64,000 nt of DNA from Paraniabella defluvii (GCA_019316985.1 CP079215.1:4464001-4528000); one strand, 5' to 3'. Counted from the stretch's first letter, positions 19,874 to 30,743 are shown. Notes: generated from the sequence alone by a model not told the origin. Numbers and translations are program-made.

Positions 19874-20014
19874 AAAATATAAATTGTGGCTGCAAACGTA
19901 CATTAAATTTTTCAACCATAAAATTACACGAAGGGTGAATGAAAAAAATTGTTGGGAGTTCCTCTTGCCCCTCAAAACAACAATAATTTTACAAGAGAAA
20001 TCTAAGTAGCCTTA

Positions 20015-20045
20015 ATAAAAAACCGCCTCATTTTGGGAGGCGGTT
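20015..20045 (-). terminator. Rho-independent terminator for the amino acid permease gene
   Basis: AACCGCCTC (20021-20029) pairs exactly with GAGGCGGTT (20037-20045). On the minus strand the stem is followed by a T-rich tract (complement of the A run at 20015-20020). It lies 28 bp past the stop of the minus-strand permease gene. Confidence 0.8.
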
Positions 20046-20072
20046 GGTATCAAAAAAATCAGAATGCGATGA

Positions 20073-21586
20073 TTAATGTAATCCATCTCCGGGAGGGTCT
20101 TCTGGAATTACCACCTGGCCTTTGGCCAGTTTACTATGCTTAACACTGTAAGTAAAATAAATGATAAACCCAATCGCCAGCCATCCGCCTAAGCGGGCCC
20201 AGTTCTCCCAGCCCAGACCCAGGATCATTGCCAGGCACGAAACAATTCCTAAAATAGGAAAAAGAGGTACAAGAGGTGTTTTAAACTCGCGTTTCAGGTT
20301 GGGTTCTTTCTTCCTCAATATAATTACTGCAGCACAAACCAAGATAAATGCGAACAGGGTGCCAATGCTGGTCATATGCCCCACTACATCGCCGGGAACA
20401 AACGCCGCAAACAGGCCTACCAGGAGCAGGATGATAAGATTGCCTTTATAAGGTGTCTGGAATTTGGGGTGAAGTTTACTGAATGAAGCCGGCAATAGCC
20501 CGTCTTTACTCATTGAATAAAACACCCGGCTTTGACCCAAAAGCATCACTAATATAACAGATGTAAAGCCTGCGAGAATAGCGATGGTAACAGCATCGGA
20601 TAACCATTTATAACCGGGCATAAAGTTTTGAATAGCCGCTACTACAGAAGCTTCTCCACCCTGGCTCGGATCCCTGAAGAATGAAACGGGCGCTAATCCT
20701 GTTAATACATGGCCAAACAGTAAATACAATGCGGTGCAAATAGCCAGAGAACCGAGGATACCGATAGGTAACGCGGTTTTGGGATTTTGGTTTCCTGAGC
20801 CGCGGTGCTTACTGCATCAAAACCGATGAAAGCAAAAATACAGTTCCGCAGCGCCCAAAATACCCATAATACCGCCGAAGTTGTGGGTAACCCCTGGTGG
20901 TCTACATATTTTTCGGCAGAGGGTATATACGGACTGTGATTGGCAGGATTAATAAACTTCCATCCCAATATAATTATTAATACCACAATGGTCACCTTCA
21001 CAATTACAATAAGGGCATTTACAAAAGACGATTCTGACGTTCCTTTAATTAATAACATACTCATCAGGGTTACGATGAACAGTGCGGGAAGATTCATAAT
21101 TCCCCTTATGCCATCTGGCGATACCTGGAACGGCGAATGACACCATTCGTAGGCGATCGGCTTCCAGTGTAAGATATTAACCAGGAGGTTATTTAAATAT
21201 TCGCTCCAGGCTATGCCAACAGTGGCGGCACCAACGGCGTATTCCAAAACAAGGTCCCAGCCAATAACCCATGCCAGCATTTCACCCATAGTAGCATAAG
21301 TAAAAGTGTAGGCACTACCCGATATGGGGATTGAAGAAGATAGCTCGGCATAACAAAGACCGGCAAAAGCGCAACCTATTGCAGCCAGAATAAAACCAAA
21401 TGTTACCGATGGACCGGCATTTTGAGCAGCGGCAGCAGCAGTACGTACAAAAAGGCCCGCGCCAATAATAGCACCGATACCTAATGCAACCAGTCCTCCG
21501 GCAGAGAGCGTACGCTTCAAGCCTTTCTCTGAGTCGGATGCTTCCGCCAATAAAATGCTAAGTGGTTTCTTTGTAAATAATCCCAT
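20073..21586 (-). CDS. APC-superfamily amino acid permease (frameshifted near 20785)
   Basis: About 504 residues with 12-14 membrane segments. The N-terminal LKRTLSAGGLVALGIGAIIGAGLFV is the diagnostic TM1 motif of cationic amino acid transporter-like permeases. CYAELSSSIPISGSAYTFTYATMGE (TM2-3), FAFIGFDAVSTAAQETKIPKP (TM6) and LLGQSRVFYSMSKDGLLP (TM8) also match. The break falls in the segment after NPKTALPI, near 20785. It imports amino acids by proton symport or exchange. Single gene with its own terminator, divergent from a dicarboxylate-type transporter. Confidence 0.87.
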
Positions 21587-21754
21587 AAGTATCTACTTTG
21601 AGTGGTATATTATTTTTTAATCAATTGTTTTAACAGGGGAAAAATAAGGAATAATCGCATACACCTTAACAAAACTTTTGGAAGTTACATATATTATTCT
21701 CTATTTTACCAAGTTTTAGGTATTATAAATTAGTTTTTAAGCCTGCCTTACTAT

Positions 21755-23183
21755 ATGACAAAAACAAAAAAGCCGGATTAATTGCGCTGATAGCATTCAC
21801 TGTTGTAGCTGTCTTACACCTGTTTAGCTTCGAAATCAGTCCTTTACCCACTCAGCTGCTCTTCGCTTCCAGGTGGATACTGGTAGTCATCCTTTTTATT
21901 TTTGCTTTCCTGAAACGTTCATTAACTACCTGGATACTGGTAAGCATTTTATTCGGGGTAATATTGGGAAGCGATTTCCGGGGTGTCGCATTGTCGTTTC
22001 AGCCGCTAAGCCAGGGTTTTATTAAATTAATCAAAACAATTGTTGGCCCCATTCTTTTTGCTACATTAGTATATGGCATAGCAGGACATTCGGATCTGAA
22101 GCAGGTGGGCAGAATGGCCTGGAAATCGTTGCTGTATTTTTATAGCGCTACCACCATAGCTTTATTTATAGGGTTGGCTGCTATTAATATTACCCGGGCA
22201 GGAGTAGGAATAGATGCATCCAAAATTCCTCATCACGACTTACCTAAAGCTTCGGTAACAAAGGACGCCGATATTGCAGCTTTGAAAAATATACCGGAGG
22301 GCGATCAATGGATCTATAAAACCACTTCATTTTTCAGGGACATCTTTCCTGAAAATATCGTGAAATCTATCTATGAAAACCAGGTATTGCAGATCGTGAT
22401 ATTCTCTGTTATATTTGGTATTGGCCTGGCCAAGCTGCCTGAGGGCAAAAAAAGCCTATTGTGGACTTTATGGAAAGCCTGTCGGAAACCATGTTCAAAT
22501 ATACCCATCTCATTATGTATTTTGCGCCGATAGGAGTGGGCGCTGCAATGGCTTATACAGTAGGGCATATGGGCATCGATATTTTAAAATATCTTTTCAT
22601 GCTTTTAATTACCCTGTATGCAGCGTTGATCGCTTTTATAGTATTGGTGCTGCTCCCGGTTGCCCTATACCTTAAAATTCCTGTAAAAAAATTCATACAG
22701 GCAATTAAAGAGCCTGTTTCCATCGCATTTGCAACTACCAGTTCCGACGCTGCGTTGCCCGCAGTAATGAGAAATATGGAACAATTCGGGGTGCCCAGAA
22801 AAATCGTGTCTTTTGTGGTTCCAACAGGGTATAGCTTTAACCTGGATGGTACCACACTTTACCTGTCCCTTGCCTCCATTTTTGTAGCCCAGGCAGCAGG
22901 TATGGATCTGTCGTTTGGGCAGCAGTTGTTAATTGCGCTTACACTTATGATCACCAGTAAAGGCGTAGCAGCCATTCCACGGGCCTCATTAATCATATTA
23001 ATAGCTACTGCAGAACAATTTGGACTACCTATCGTAATTATCGCCGCCATTTTGGGAATTGACGAGCTGATGGATATGGGTAGAACCTCGGTAAACGTTA
23101 TAGGCAACTGCCTGGCCTCAGTGGTGGTAGCTAAATGGGAAGGAGAGTTTGACAATGCAAAAGCCGAGGCTTTTAAAGATTAG
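21755..23183 (+). CDS. Dicarboxylate/amino acid:cation symporter, DAACS family (frameshifted)
   Basis: About 476 residues. After the ATG at 21755 the A run in ACAAAAAAG is one base short. Correcting it gives MTKTKKAGLIALIAFTVVAV, and the frame continues open. Signature segments are IKTIVGPILFATLVYGIAG, ATTSSDAALPAVMRNM (the serine-rich HP1 motif), YSFNLDGTTLYLSLASIFVAQ (TM7/HP2) and DELMDMGRTSVNVIGNCLASVVVAKWEG (TM8, with the substrate-binding Asp/Arg/Asn pattern). A second break lies near 22465. It couples uptake of glutamate, aspartate or C4-dicarboxylates to H+ or Na+. Confidence 0.87.
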
Positions 23184-23316
23184 CAAATATTTATTTAAAG
23201 GTTGAACTTTTTTTCAGCACTTTTGTTGAATGGCTAGCCAACGACAGGCTGTCTTTGACGGATTTAACATAACTGATATAAACACATAAAACGAAAACGA
23301 ACGATAAAATTAAATC

Positions 23317-24104
23317 ATGATTGAGTTATTGAGCACGGCATTTCAGTGGACGGATTTATTGCAGCCAACGTGGTATATAGAAAATGGTGGGTTGTGGTTA
23401 ATATTATTTGTAGTTTTTGCAGAAACCGGTTTATTCGCAGGTTTTTTCTTCCCGGCGATACCTTATTGTTTATTGCCGGCATTTTTGCGCACAAGATGGA
23501 AAAAGCCGGCGAGCTGGTGCCGGGTTTGGCCAACCAGTTTATGCAGGTTATCGGCCTGGGCCATATACATAATGAATGGGTAGATCTGTTTGTACTGTTC
23601 GGTTTGATTGCTTTAGCGGGTATACTGGGTAATATGGTAGGGTACTGGACCGGCCGAAAAGTAGGACCCTCTATGTACAACTGGAAAGAAAACTTCTTCT
23701 TTAAAAGACGGTACCTGGAGCAGGCGCACGATTTTTATGAAAAAAATGGTGGATTTGCCATTGTTGTAGCCCGGTTCTTACCTTTTATAAGAACTTTTGC
23801 TCCCATTATTGCAGGTATTGTAAAGATGGAAAGAGCTAAATTTACCTTCTACAATATTCTTGGCTGCTGCCTTTGGGTGTTCAGCTTGATTTTTGCCGGT
23901 CATTTCCTGCAAAAATGGCTGATGAACCATTATAATTTTGATCTCACCGCACACTTGGAAATTATTATTATCGGTATTGTTGTTATTACCACGTTCCCGG
24001 TTATCATGAAGCTGGTTAAAGGTGGCAAAAAAGCAAAAAAACTGATCAGGGAAGCGCAGGAAGACCGTATGGAAAATACCGTTGAGCAGCAACAAAAAGA
24101 CTAA
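23317..24104 (+). CDS. DedA-family membrane protein (frameshifted near 23450)
   Basis: About 262 residues. The family signature is complete once the break is closed: ENGGLWLILFVVFAETGLFAGFF followed by FLPGDTLLFIAGIFAHKM, then GNMVGYWTGRKVGP and, in the second half, GGFAIVVARFLPFIRTFAPIIAGI with the essential arginines. Recent work assigns DedA proteins to lipid (undecaprenyl phosphate or phosphatidylethanolamine) translocation across the inner membrane. The C-terminus is basic and helical. It overlaps the convergent minus-strand gene by 4 bp. Confidence 0.87.
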
Positions 24105-24754
24105 GAGGCTGCAGCGGTTTTAATATCTCTTATTTCCAGTATATTTTTACTAAAGCCATGCATACTTACCTGTCTCATGGCTTTTGCCAATTCAGTAAGA
24201 TGAATGAGCTTTTTGGGAGCAACGCGTTTAAAGATCCAGATCACCGGTTGGTACAGGCGCGGTACGTTAGAGGCATTTTTAAATGATTCCATTGCTCCCG
24301 GGCGAAAATTATACACCGCTTTAAACGGTAGTTTCATCAGCTCATTTTCTGTTTTTCCCTTTACACGCGCCCATCTTAGCCTTCCCTTTTCCGTACTGTC
24401 TGTGCCGGCGCCCGACACATAACAGAACGTCATTCCGGGGTTTTGCCTGCACAGCACTTCTGCAACATGTAATGTAAGCGTATAGGTCATCCGGTAATAA
24501 TCACCGGCGCTCACACCAACGGACGACAAACCCAGGCAGAAAAAGCAGGCATTATAACCCTGTAACCGGTGTTCGATGGGTGTTAGGTCTTCAAAATTGC
24601 TATGTATTATCTCCGTTAACTTGGGATGGGTTATATTGGCTGACCTGCGGCTTATAGATAATACATTTTCAATCCTGTCATCATTAAGACAATGGTGTAA
24701 TACGCCTTCACCCACCATGCCGGTAGCGCCTGTAATGATTACTTTCATTTTCAT
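24101..24754 (-). CDS. NAD(P)-binding protein, atypical SDR/HTATIP2-like
   Basis: Intact, 217 residues. The Rossmann glycine motif is VIITGATGMVGEGVLHHCL at the N-terminus. NACFFCLGLSSVGVSAGDYYRMTYTLTLHVAEV and MTFCYVSGAGTDSTEKGRLRWARVKGKTENELMKL correspond to strands 4-6 with the YxxxK site replaced by an RxxxKGKTE arrangement, as in HTATIP2-type epimerase-like proteins. Probably a dinucleotide-dependent reductase or sensor; substrate unknown. Confidence 0.78.
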   Translation of the reverse strand: MKMKVIITGATGMVGEGVLHHCLNDDRIENVLSISRRSANITHPKLTEIIHSNFEDLTPIEHRLQGYNACFFCLGLSSVGVSAGDYYRMTYTLTLHVAEVLCRQNPGMTFCYVSGAGTDSTEKGRLRWARVKGKTENELMKLPFKAVYNFRPGAMESFKNASNVPRLYQPVIWIFKRVAPKKLIHLTELAKAMRQVSMHGFSKNILEIRDIKTAAAS

Positions 24755-24842
24755 AACAAAAGATGTTTATCAGGTAAAACGTACTTCGCCCGCAATTACT
24801 CTGAGGGGCGGTAAGCGGTAGTATACTTGCGCCATTTCTCAA

Positions 24843-25859
24843 TTACTTCTTCAATATCTTTCGCCAGTTCCGATTCGAAAAAACACGCTCGCCTGTTACC
24901 GGGTGTGTAAAACCCAGTGTTTTTGCATGCAGTGCCTGCCGGGGACAAATGGCGAAACAATTGTCAACAAATTGCTTGTATTTGGCATACACGGTTCCCT
25001 TTACAATTTTGTCGCCTCCGTAAAAATCGTCGTTAAAAAGAGGATGGCCTATGTGCTTCATATGAACCCTGATCTGGTGTGTGCGACCGGTTTCGAGGAT
25101 GCATTGCACCAACGTAACGTAACCAAATCTTTCCAGCACTTTATAATGGGTGACTGCTTCTTTTCCATGATCACCCTCGGGATAGGCTTCAAATAATTTC
25201 CTGAAACGCAGGTTACGTCCTACATGAGCCACAATGGTACCTTCGTCTTCAGCTACATCTCCCCATACCAGGGCCATATATTTACGGTCAACGGTGTGAT
25301 CAAAAAACTGCTTGGCCAGATTGCGCATGGCCAGTTCGGTTTTGGCTAAAACCAAAAGTCCGCTGGTGTTTTTGTCGATACGGTGTACCATCCCGAAGCG
25401 GGGAAGTGTTTCAGCATTGATAGCCGAATTTTGTTGCTGGAGGTGCCATGCCATAGCGTTCAGCAGCGTACCGTTAGGATTGCCGCTGCCGGGATGCACT
25501 ACCATGCCCGCAGCTTTATTTACGATTACGATATGGTCATCTTCGTAAAATATGTTGAGCGGAATATTTTCCGGTACAATTTCATTTTCATCCGGTGCTG
25601 TATCCGTGTATACTACAATTTCCTGGTTGGCTTTTATTTTGAAGTTGGGTTTTACTTCATTGCCGTTCACCAGCACCATTTTATTATGAATAGCCTGCTG
25701 TATTTTATTACGGGTAGCCCCTTCAATGCGGTTCATCAGGAACTTATCGATGCGGTAAGCTTCCTGGCCGGCATCGGTTCTGAACACAAATTTCTGGTAC
25801 AGCTCATCGCTGCTATCCTGCTGTTCGGTAAGTATTTCTTCTTCGTTCATTGTGTGCAA
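24843..25859 (-). CDS. RluA-family pseudouridine synthase
   Basis: Intact, 338 residues. An S4 RNA-binding domain (YRIDKFLMNRIEGATRNKIQQAI, about 33-95) precedes the catalytic domain. The active-site motif is GMVHRIDKNTSGLLVLAKTE, with the catalytic Asp in HRIDKNT. LETGRTHQIRVHMKHIGHPLFNDDFYGG is the second conserved block. The length and the S4 domain suggest an RluD-like enzyme acting on 23S rRNA helix 69; this is inferred. The plus-strand lipB follows in the divergent direction. Confidence 0.88.
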   Translation of the reverse strand: MHTMNEEEILTEQQDSSDELYQKFVFRTDAGQEAYRIDKFLMNRIEGATRNKIQQAIHNKMVLVNGNEVKPNFKIKANQEIVVYTDTAPDENEIVPENIPLNIFYEDDHIVIVNKAAGMVVHPGSGNPNGTLLNAMAWHLQQQNSAINAETLPRFGMVHRIDKNTSGLLVLAKTELAMRNLAKQFFDHTVDRKYMALVWGDVAEDEGTIVAHVGRNLRFRKLFEAYPEGDHGKEAVTHYKVLERFGYVTLVQCILETGRTHQIRVHMKHIGHPLFNDDFYGGDKIVKGTVYAKYKQFVDNCFAICPRQALHAKTLGFTHPVTGERVFSNRNWRKILKK

Positions 25860-25969
25860 AGGTAAACTAATGTGTTTTGAACAGATTGTGTTTATTTTTG
25901 TTGTTGGTAACAGCCCAGTATTGATGGGCTTATCATACTTTTTTCATATTTCAAACTTTCAAATATCAG

Positions 25970-26706
25970 GTGAAGCAACAGGTACATTTCCGGGATTTGG
26001 GTAATATGCGTTATAAAGATGCCTGGGATTTCCAGGAAAATATATTGCAGGAGAATGTGTTTATTAAAACACATTTACGCGAATTGCAGGATAGCGGTGA
26101 GATTGACCAGCTTAAAGAAAAGCCCCAAACCAGGCACGAATTACTTTTTGTAGAGCATCCTCCTGTATTTACATTGGGGAAGAGCGGGGATATGGGCAAT
26201 GTGTTAATGAGCGAGGAACACCTGGCTAAACTGTGTATCGATTTCTTTAAAATTAACAGGGGAGGAGATATTACCTTTCATGGCCCGGGACAGCTGGTCG
26301 GATACCCCATTTTCGACCTGGAGAAGTTTTATACAGATATTGGCAGGTATCTGCGCAATATTGAAGAAGTGGTGATATTGACGCTGGCTGAATATAGGTT
26401 AAAAGGAGAGCGCTCTGCCGGTGAAACCGGTGTTTGGCTGGAACCTGATAAAAAGGTCGCGAACGCAAGATATGCGCTATTGGTGTACGAACCAGCCGCT
26501 GGATCACTATGCACGGATTTGCATTAAATGTAAATACCGACCTGAACTACTTTAATATGATTGTTCCCTGCGGCATACAGGGGAAACAGGTGACCTCGCT
26601 GCAAAAAGAACTCGGGCGCACTGTTGACATGGATGAAGTAAAAGAAAAAGTAAAACGAAATTTTGAAAAGGTATTTGAAGTGGAGATAACGGGGAGTATT
26701 AGTTAA
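25970..26706 (+). CDS. lipB: Lipoyl(octanoyl) transferase LipB (frameshifted near 26460)
   Basis: About 245 residues, starting with GTG at 25970 ([20 protein letters not shown]). Family motifs are [37 protein letters not shown] and, after the break, [33 protein letters not shown], which contains the acyl-enzyme Cys (PCGI). It transfers octanoyl groups from ACP to lipoyl domains. The 3' end runs directly into the heptad array at 26701, so the last codons and stop (TAA, 26704-26706) lie inside the repeat. Confidence 0.87.
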
Positions 26707-26822
26707 TAGTTAATAGTTAATAGTTAATGGGTGATAGGTAATGGGTGATAGGTAATGGGTAAAGGGTAAAGGGTAAAGGGTATCGCTAATCCGGCACCTG
26801 GTAGCCATTATCCAACATCCAC
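26701..26822. repeat. Seven-nucleotide-period array with facing inverted arm
   Basis: The array reads AGTTAAT x4 (26701-26728), GGGTGAT-AGGTAAT x2 (26729-26756), GGGTAAA x3 (26757-26777), GGGTATC, all in one 7-nt phase. The region 26785-26822, read on the opposite strand, shows degenerate 7-mers of the same kind (GGGAGGT, GGATGTT, GGATAAT). The two arms therefore face each other as a long imperfect palindrome between lipB and the DUF721 gene. Confidence 0.75.
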
Positions 26823-26827
26823 CTCCC

Positions 26828-27109
26828 TTATTTAACAATCACTTCCTTGATAACCTTACTGCCCAGCGCTTCATTTACCCGCTCGATGATCTTTTCTCTC
26901 TGGTAAACCAGTTCATGTTTTAAGGGCGCTACAGAAGTGTACACAAATAATTTATCTCCTATAATGTGTAATTTGTCGGTATAACGCGCTACCGTCTTTC
27001 CCATTATATTTTCCCAGGCAGCATCAATCTCCAGGGCTTGTATATCGCCGCGAATACGACTTCTGTTTAAAAATTCTTTTAATGCTTCGCCCAACGAATA
27101 TTCACCCAT
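26828..27109 (-). CDS. DUF721 (DciA-like) protein
   Basis: About 93 residues from the ATG at 27109 (MGEYSLGEALKEFLNRSRI). A GTG at 27148, overlapping the recF stop, would add 13 residues. The DUF721 core is visible: EIDAAWENIMGKTVARYTDKLHII and LFVYTSVAPLKHELVYQREKIIERVNEALG. The family includes DciA, the ancestral replicative helicase operator. Position directly behind recF supports a replication or repair role. Confidence 0.8.
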   Translation of the reverse strand: MGEYSLGEALKEFLNRSRIRGDIQALEIDAAWENIMGKTVARYTDKLHIIGDKLFVYTSVAPLKHELVYQREKIIERVNEALGSKVIKEVIVK

Positions 27110-27144
27110 ATTGTATGTTTTTGTAATCAACCGCTTTAACCAGC

Positions 27145-28224
27145 TCACAAAGATATCAAATCGAAGTCGGCTTTTAAGTTTTCAAGATGTTTTGTTAAAC
27201 GCTCCTGATTGGTATCGGTAATAAAAACCTGGCCGTTATTTTCTATACAAACCTTTTGTAACAGGTTACTGATACGCTCTTCATCCAGTTTCTCGAAAAC
27301 ATCGTCGAGCAATAAAAAAGGAGTTACTTTTTTTTCCTGTGTAATAACCTGCAGCTCAGTTAGCTTTAAAGCAAAAAGCAGGCTTTTGCGTTGCCCCTGG
27401 GAGGCAATATTTTTAAATGGCTGCTGATTTAATTGCAAAATAATATCATCGCGGTGAATACCGGCCGTGGTTCGCTGTAACAAGCGGTCTTTGCTTTGGG
27501 TGGCCATCAGCAGCTCTTCAAACGAGGTTTCCAGCAGCCGGCTATCATACAATATGGAGAGATTCTCTTCTTTCTGAGCAATTTCGGTATACAGTCTTTA
27601 CTTTCGGTAAAAAAGAAACGAGAAACTGGCTTCTCTGTTCAAACAGGTAATTACCCGGTACAATTAACTGGTCCGTTAAAATTTGCAATAGTGCTTCATC
27701 GAGCTTGCCTGTTTCTGCCGCCGACTTAAGCAGCGAGTTGCGTTGCTGCAAAATTTTGTTATACTGGATCAGCTTTTGTAAGTAATCGGCATTAAGCTGC
27801 GATAGCAGCGAATCCAGGAAACTACGTCTTTCTTCGCTGCCGCCGGTAATCAACACCGCGTCATCCGGCGCAATTACAACGCAGGGGTAGCGGCCAATAT
27901 GCAGGGAAAACTTTTCATAAGCTTCACCATTGACGAGGAACTCCTTCTTATTATTCTCCTTAGTATACAGGTGGCAGTTTCTTCCACACCGGCTTTCATA
28001 ACCCGGCCTTCCAGGCGAAATCCTTTCGAACCATGCTGCACGTTTACAGCGTCGGAAGTACTGAAATAGCTCCTTGTAAAACACAGGTAATGAATGGCAT
28101 CCAGTATGTTGGTTTTACCTACGCCATTTTTACCACAAATACCAATAACATTTTTGTGGAATTCGAAAACTTTATTTGTATAGTTTTTAAACTGGAATAA
28201 TGATATGGAATTCAGCCTCAGCAT
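27145..28224 (-). CDS. recF: DNA replication/repair protein RecF (frameshifted)
   Basis: About 360 residues. The N-terminus MLRLNSISLFQFKNYTNKVFEF starts at 28224 and carries Walker A in GICGKNGVGKTNILDAIHYL (about 31-49). Later blocks are VVIAPDDAVLITGGSEERRSFLDSLLSQ, the ABC-signature-like RKSLLFALKLTELQV and Walker B TPFLLLDDVFEKLD. Breaks lie near 27960 and 27555. RecF loads RecA at single-strand gaps together with RecO and RecR. Its stop overlaps an alternative start of the DUF721 gene. Confidence 0.87.
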
Positions 28225-28276
28225 TTGCACAAAAATAGGCTTTGGCGGGTACAATACGCTATATACCTCATGTGGG

Positions 28277-28432
28277 GCATTCCCAATTGTCGCTATTGTT
28301 GTGCTGCCCGTAGCGGCCCGCCCGTGCCGGTAGGGGCGGGGAGGCATCTCGTGAATATAGAAGGAGACTCCTCGGCTTCGCCCGGGGTGATGTATGATAA
28401 AGGTATATGTTTGGGGTGACAATTGGGAATGC
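28277..28432 (+). mobile_element. MITE-like non-coding element, copy A (156 bp)
   Basis: The left end GCATTCCCAATTGTC (28277-28291) is the exact inverted complement of the right end GACAATTGGGAATGC (28418-28432). The interior has no open reading frame. It is the inverted counterpart of 39565-39718: both share ATATTCACGAGATGCCTCC and the TCACCC-GAGCGAAG-type segment. It sits between recF and the PPTase gene. No transposase is seen in the window, so mobilisation in trans is inferred. Confidence 0.7.
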
Positions 28433-28663
28433 ATCCCTGATATGAAAGGCCTAACATTTTTTCGGATTCGGATGTTTTTTACCGCAAAGCACAGAGAAAA
28501 CGCCCGCCCCAACCAACGCCGTTCGGACGAGCGAAGGGCTCCATGCGGCAGGAAAAATGTTATGTATCCGATGTGAACCTATGGCAGGGTTTGGCTTTAA
28601 CTGCTCAAAATGGTATTTTGCAGTATTGAACAGGTTTATTAGCAGAAATAATGAATCAACGGT
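28433..28663. other. Non-coding spacer after element A
   Basis: No gene was found. AACATTTTT (near 28453) and AAAAATGTT (near 28553) form an inverted pair enclosing about 90 bp of GC-rich sequence. That could be another degenerate repeat element, but its second copy is not in the window. Confidence 0.35.
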
Positions 28664-29390
28664 TTGAGGTATAATGCAGAGATAATATGGACAGAGCGCA
28701 TGAGCCCGTTGGGTAACCAGGTGCATGTGTATGCCTGTGATATAAACACGCTGGACACTCAATCTTTCTGCTCCCTGTTAACCAATGAAGAATTAGACAA
28801 AGCCAATGCTTTCCGGCAGCAGGCCGATACCCGCCGCTTTATTACAGGGAGGCTGATGGCTAAAAAATACTGGGTTACTATGCAATGAAAGTGCCTTCAG
28901 ACATTGTGATTAAACCTCAGCATTACGGGAAGCCTTTAGCCTATACCCATTCGGGTATAACACTACCTTTTTTAATATTAGCCATTCGGGTAACAAGGTA
29001 CTCATAGCGTGTAGCCACGATCTGGTGGGAATAGATATAGAACTGGTTAAAGATATAGAAACGGAAAACCTTGCTGAAACCGTGTTCTCCGAGCGCGAAC
29101 TTCGCTTATTCAGAACCGCTGTTGATAAAGCACCTGTTTTTTACCAGTTCTGGACCCGCAAAGAAGCGTTGCTGAAAGCAGCGGGAGTGGGGCTTACCAA
29201 TAATTTGCCAGCCATTGATATCAGTCATGGAATAGATGTTGATTTCAGTAAGTCTTTCACCGAAAAGCAATTGGATTTACTTACTTTTATCATGCACGAC
29301 AGGGAAAAATATTTCGCCAGTCTTTGTTATGTTAAAAACATGCCAGCCAGGTTTATCATCATGACCAATGACTTGTTAAGTCAATTATAA
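28664..29390 (+). CDS. 4'-phosphopantetheinyl transferase, Sfp-like (frameshifted)
   Basis: About 242 residues. The N-terminal half (VHVYACDINTLDTQSFCSLLTNEELDKANAF, RRFITGRLM) is the first pseudo-repeat. The second contains the Mg2+ site VGIDIELVKD and the motif FSERELRLFR...FWTRKEALLKAAGVGL. Breaks lie near 28870 and 28970; the restored middle reads FNISHSGNKVLIACSHDL. It attaches the phosphopantetheine arm to carrier proteins. The start at 28664 is uncertain; an ATG at 28700 (MSPLGNQVHVYACD) is an alternative. Confidence 0.8.
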
Positions 29391-29574
29391 ATGGTAGATC
29401 TTTCTGCACCGTCTTATTGCATTAATAACGCTGCGTTAATTTCCATCGTTCTCTGCGCTATATATACTAATCACGGCCAAGATGCTAAACGCGGAGGAGT
29501 AAGTACGCACACAATAGCGCGCGGCAGCAATAATTGATTGTGATTTTAAAAGTAAACCAGCTATGGGTAGCAGC

Positions 29575-30743
29575 TTATTTTCTTTTCGATTTTTCCCAGG
29601 CAGCGCTTTGCGATTTTTAAGGTACCGGTTAATGCCTGCGATTACTGCATAATTCATCAAACAGAAATAGTAGGGGATAAAAAACGCTTTTACTTTAAGG
29701 TTTTTCTTTTCAAAAAAATAACCTACCAGGCTTAAACCATAAAAAATAATCTGCCCCATCAGTAGTGTTATATACAAAGGATGGTTTGTTTGAGCAACAA
29801 TGAAGATATTGAGCACCAAAACCAGTATCATCAAAAAAGGAGTAACGGTCCACCGCAAAACACGATGGCTGACATATTGAAACGTGAGCACCGGGTTGCG
29901 GAAAGGGTTAGCGGCTTTTTTAGCCTGAATATAGACTGGATGCCGCCTGCAGCTATCCTGATCTTTCTTTTCAGCTCCTCTTTTGAATCAGCAGAGGCGG
30001 TTTCCATTGCATAAGCTTTCGGTTCGTAGGCAATTACAAATCCTTTTTCAGCAATGCGCATGGCAATCATGTGGTCGTCGATGATGGTGTCGGTTTCAAC
30101 GGGCTGGTACAATGATCTCCTGATGCTGAATAATTCTCCAGCCGCACCTACATTGCTGTATAATTCATAATCCCATTTTTTCAGGGCAGATTCATATTTC
30201 CAGTAGAATCCTTCGCCTGCCGAACTGGCATCTGCGCTATCGGCCACCATTATCTTTTTCTCACCTGCAACTGCACCCACTTTAGGATCCTGGTAGTGTT
30301 TCACCAATTCTTTGATAGCCTCCTTATTCAGATAGGTATTGGCGTCTGTAAACACGATAATATCGCTGGTCAGTTCAGGCATTACCCTTTTATGGCAGCC
30401 ATTTTGCCTCCCCGCTCGTCTTTATGATAGAGCTTTACCTGCGGGTAATTTTGTATTTTTGAGGGGTGCTGTCGTTCGATCCGTCGGTTACAAAAATGAT
30501 ATCGAACAGTTCGGCCGGGTAGTCCAGTTCCAGGCAGTTCTGAATTTTTTCTTCTATATACGCTTCTTCGTTATAGGCCGCTATAAGCAGGGCTACGGTT
30601 GGCAGGCGGTTTTCATCCAAAGTTATTTCCGCTTTACGCTTTCCCGCAATACGTTTCAACTTAATCAGCGCGTACAAAAAAATGCCGTAGCCGGCAAATG
30701 CATAAAAAATGATAAAAAGACTGATCCAGAACAGAATAATCAT
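29575..30743 (-). CDS. Membrane-linked family 2 glycosyltransferase (frameshifted)
   Basis: About 389 residues. An N-terminal membrane helix (MIILFWISLFIIFYAFAGYGIF) precedes a GT-A domain: VALLIAAYNEEAYIEEKI (nucleotide-sugar binding), IIFVTDGSNDST, IIVFTDANTYL (DxD-like) and TDTIIDDHMIAMRIAEKGF. Two or more C-terminal helices (VTPFLMILVLVLNIFIVAQ) follow. The corrected end is RYLKNRQSAAWEKSKRK at 29575; the uncorrected frame runs on to about 29436. Breaks lie near 30450, 30395, 29935 and 29600. It resembles chain-forming synthases of the PgaC/hyaluronan-synthase type. Its ATG overlaps the preceding stop by 4 bp. Confidence 0.78.

Noticed and set aside
25383..25865. Plus-strand frame of 160 codons
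   Set aside because: Antisense to the intact RluA-family gene.
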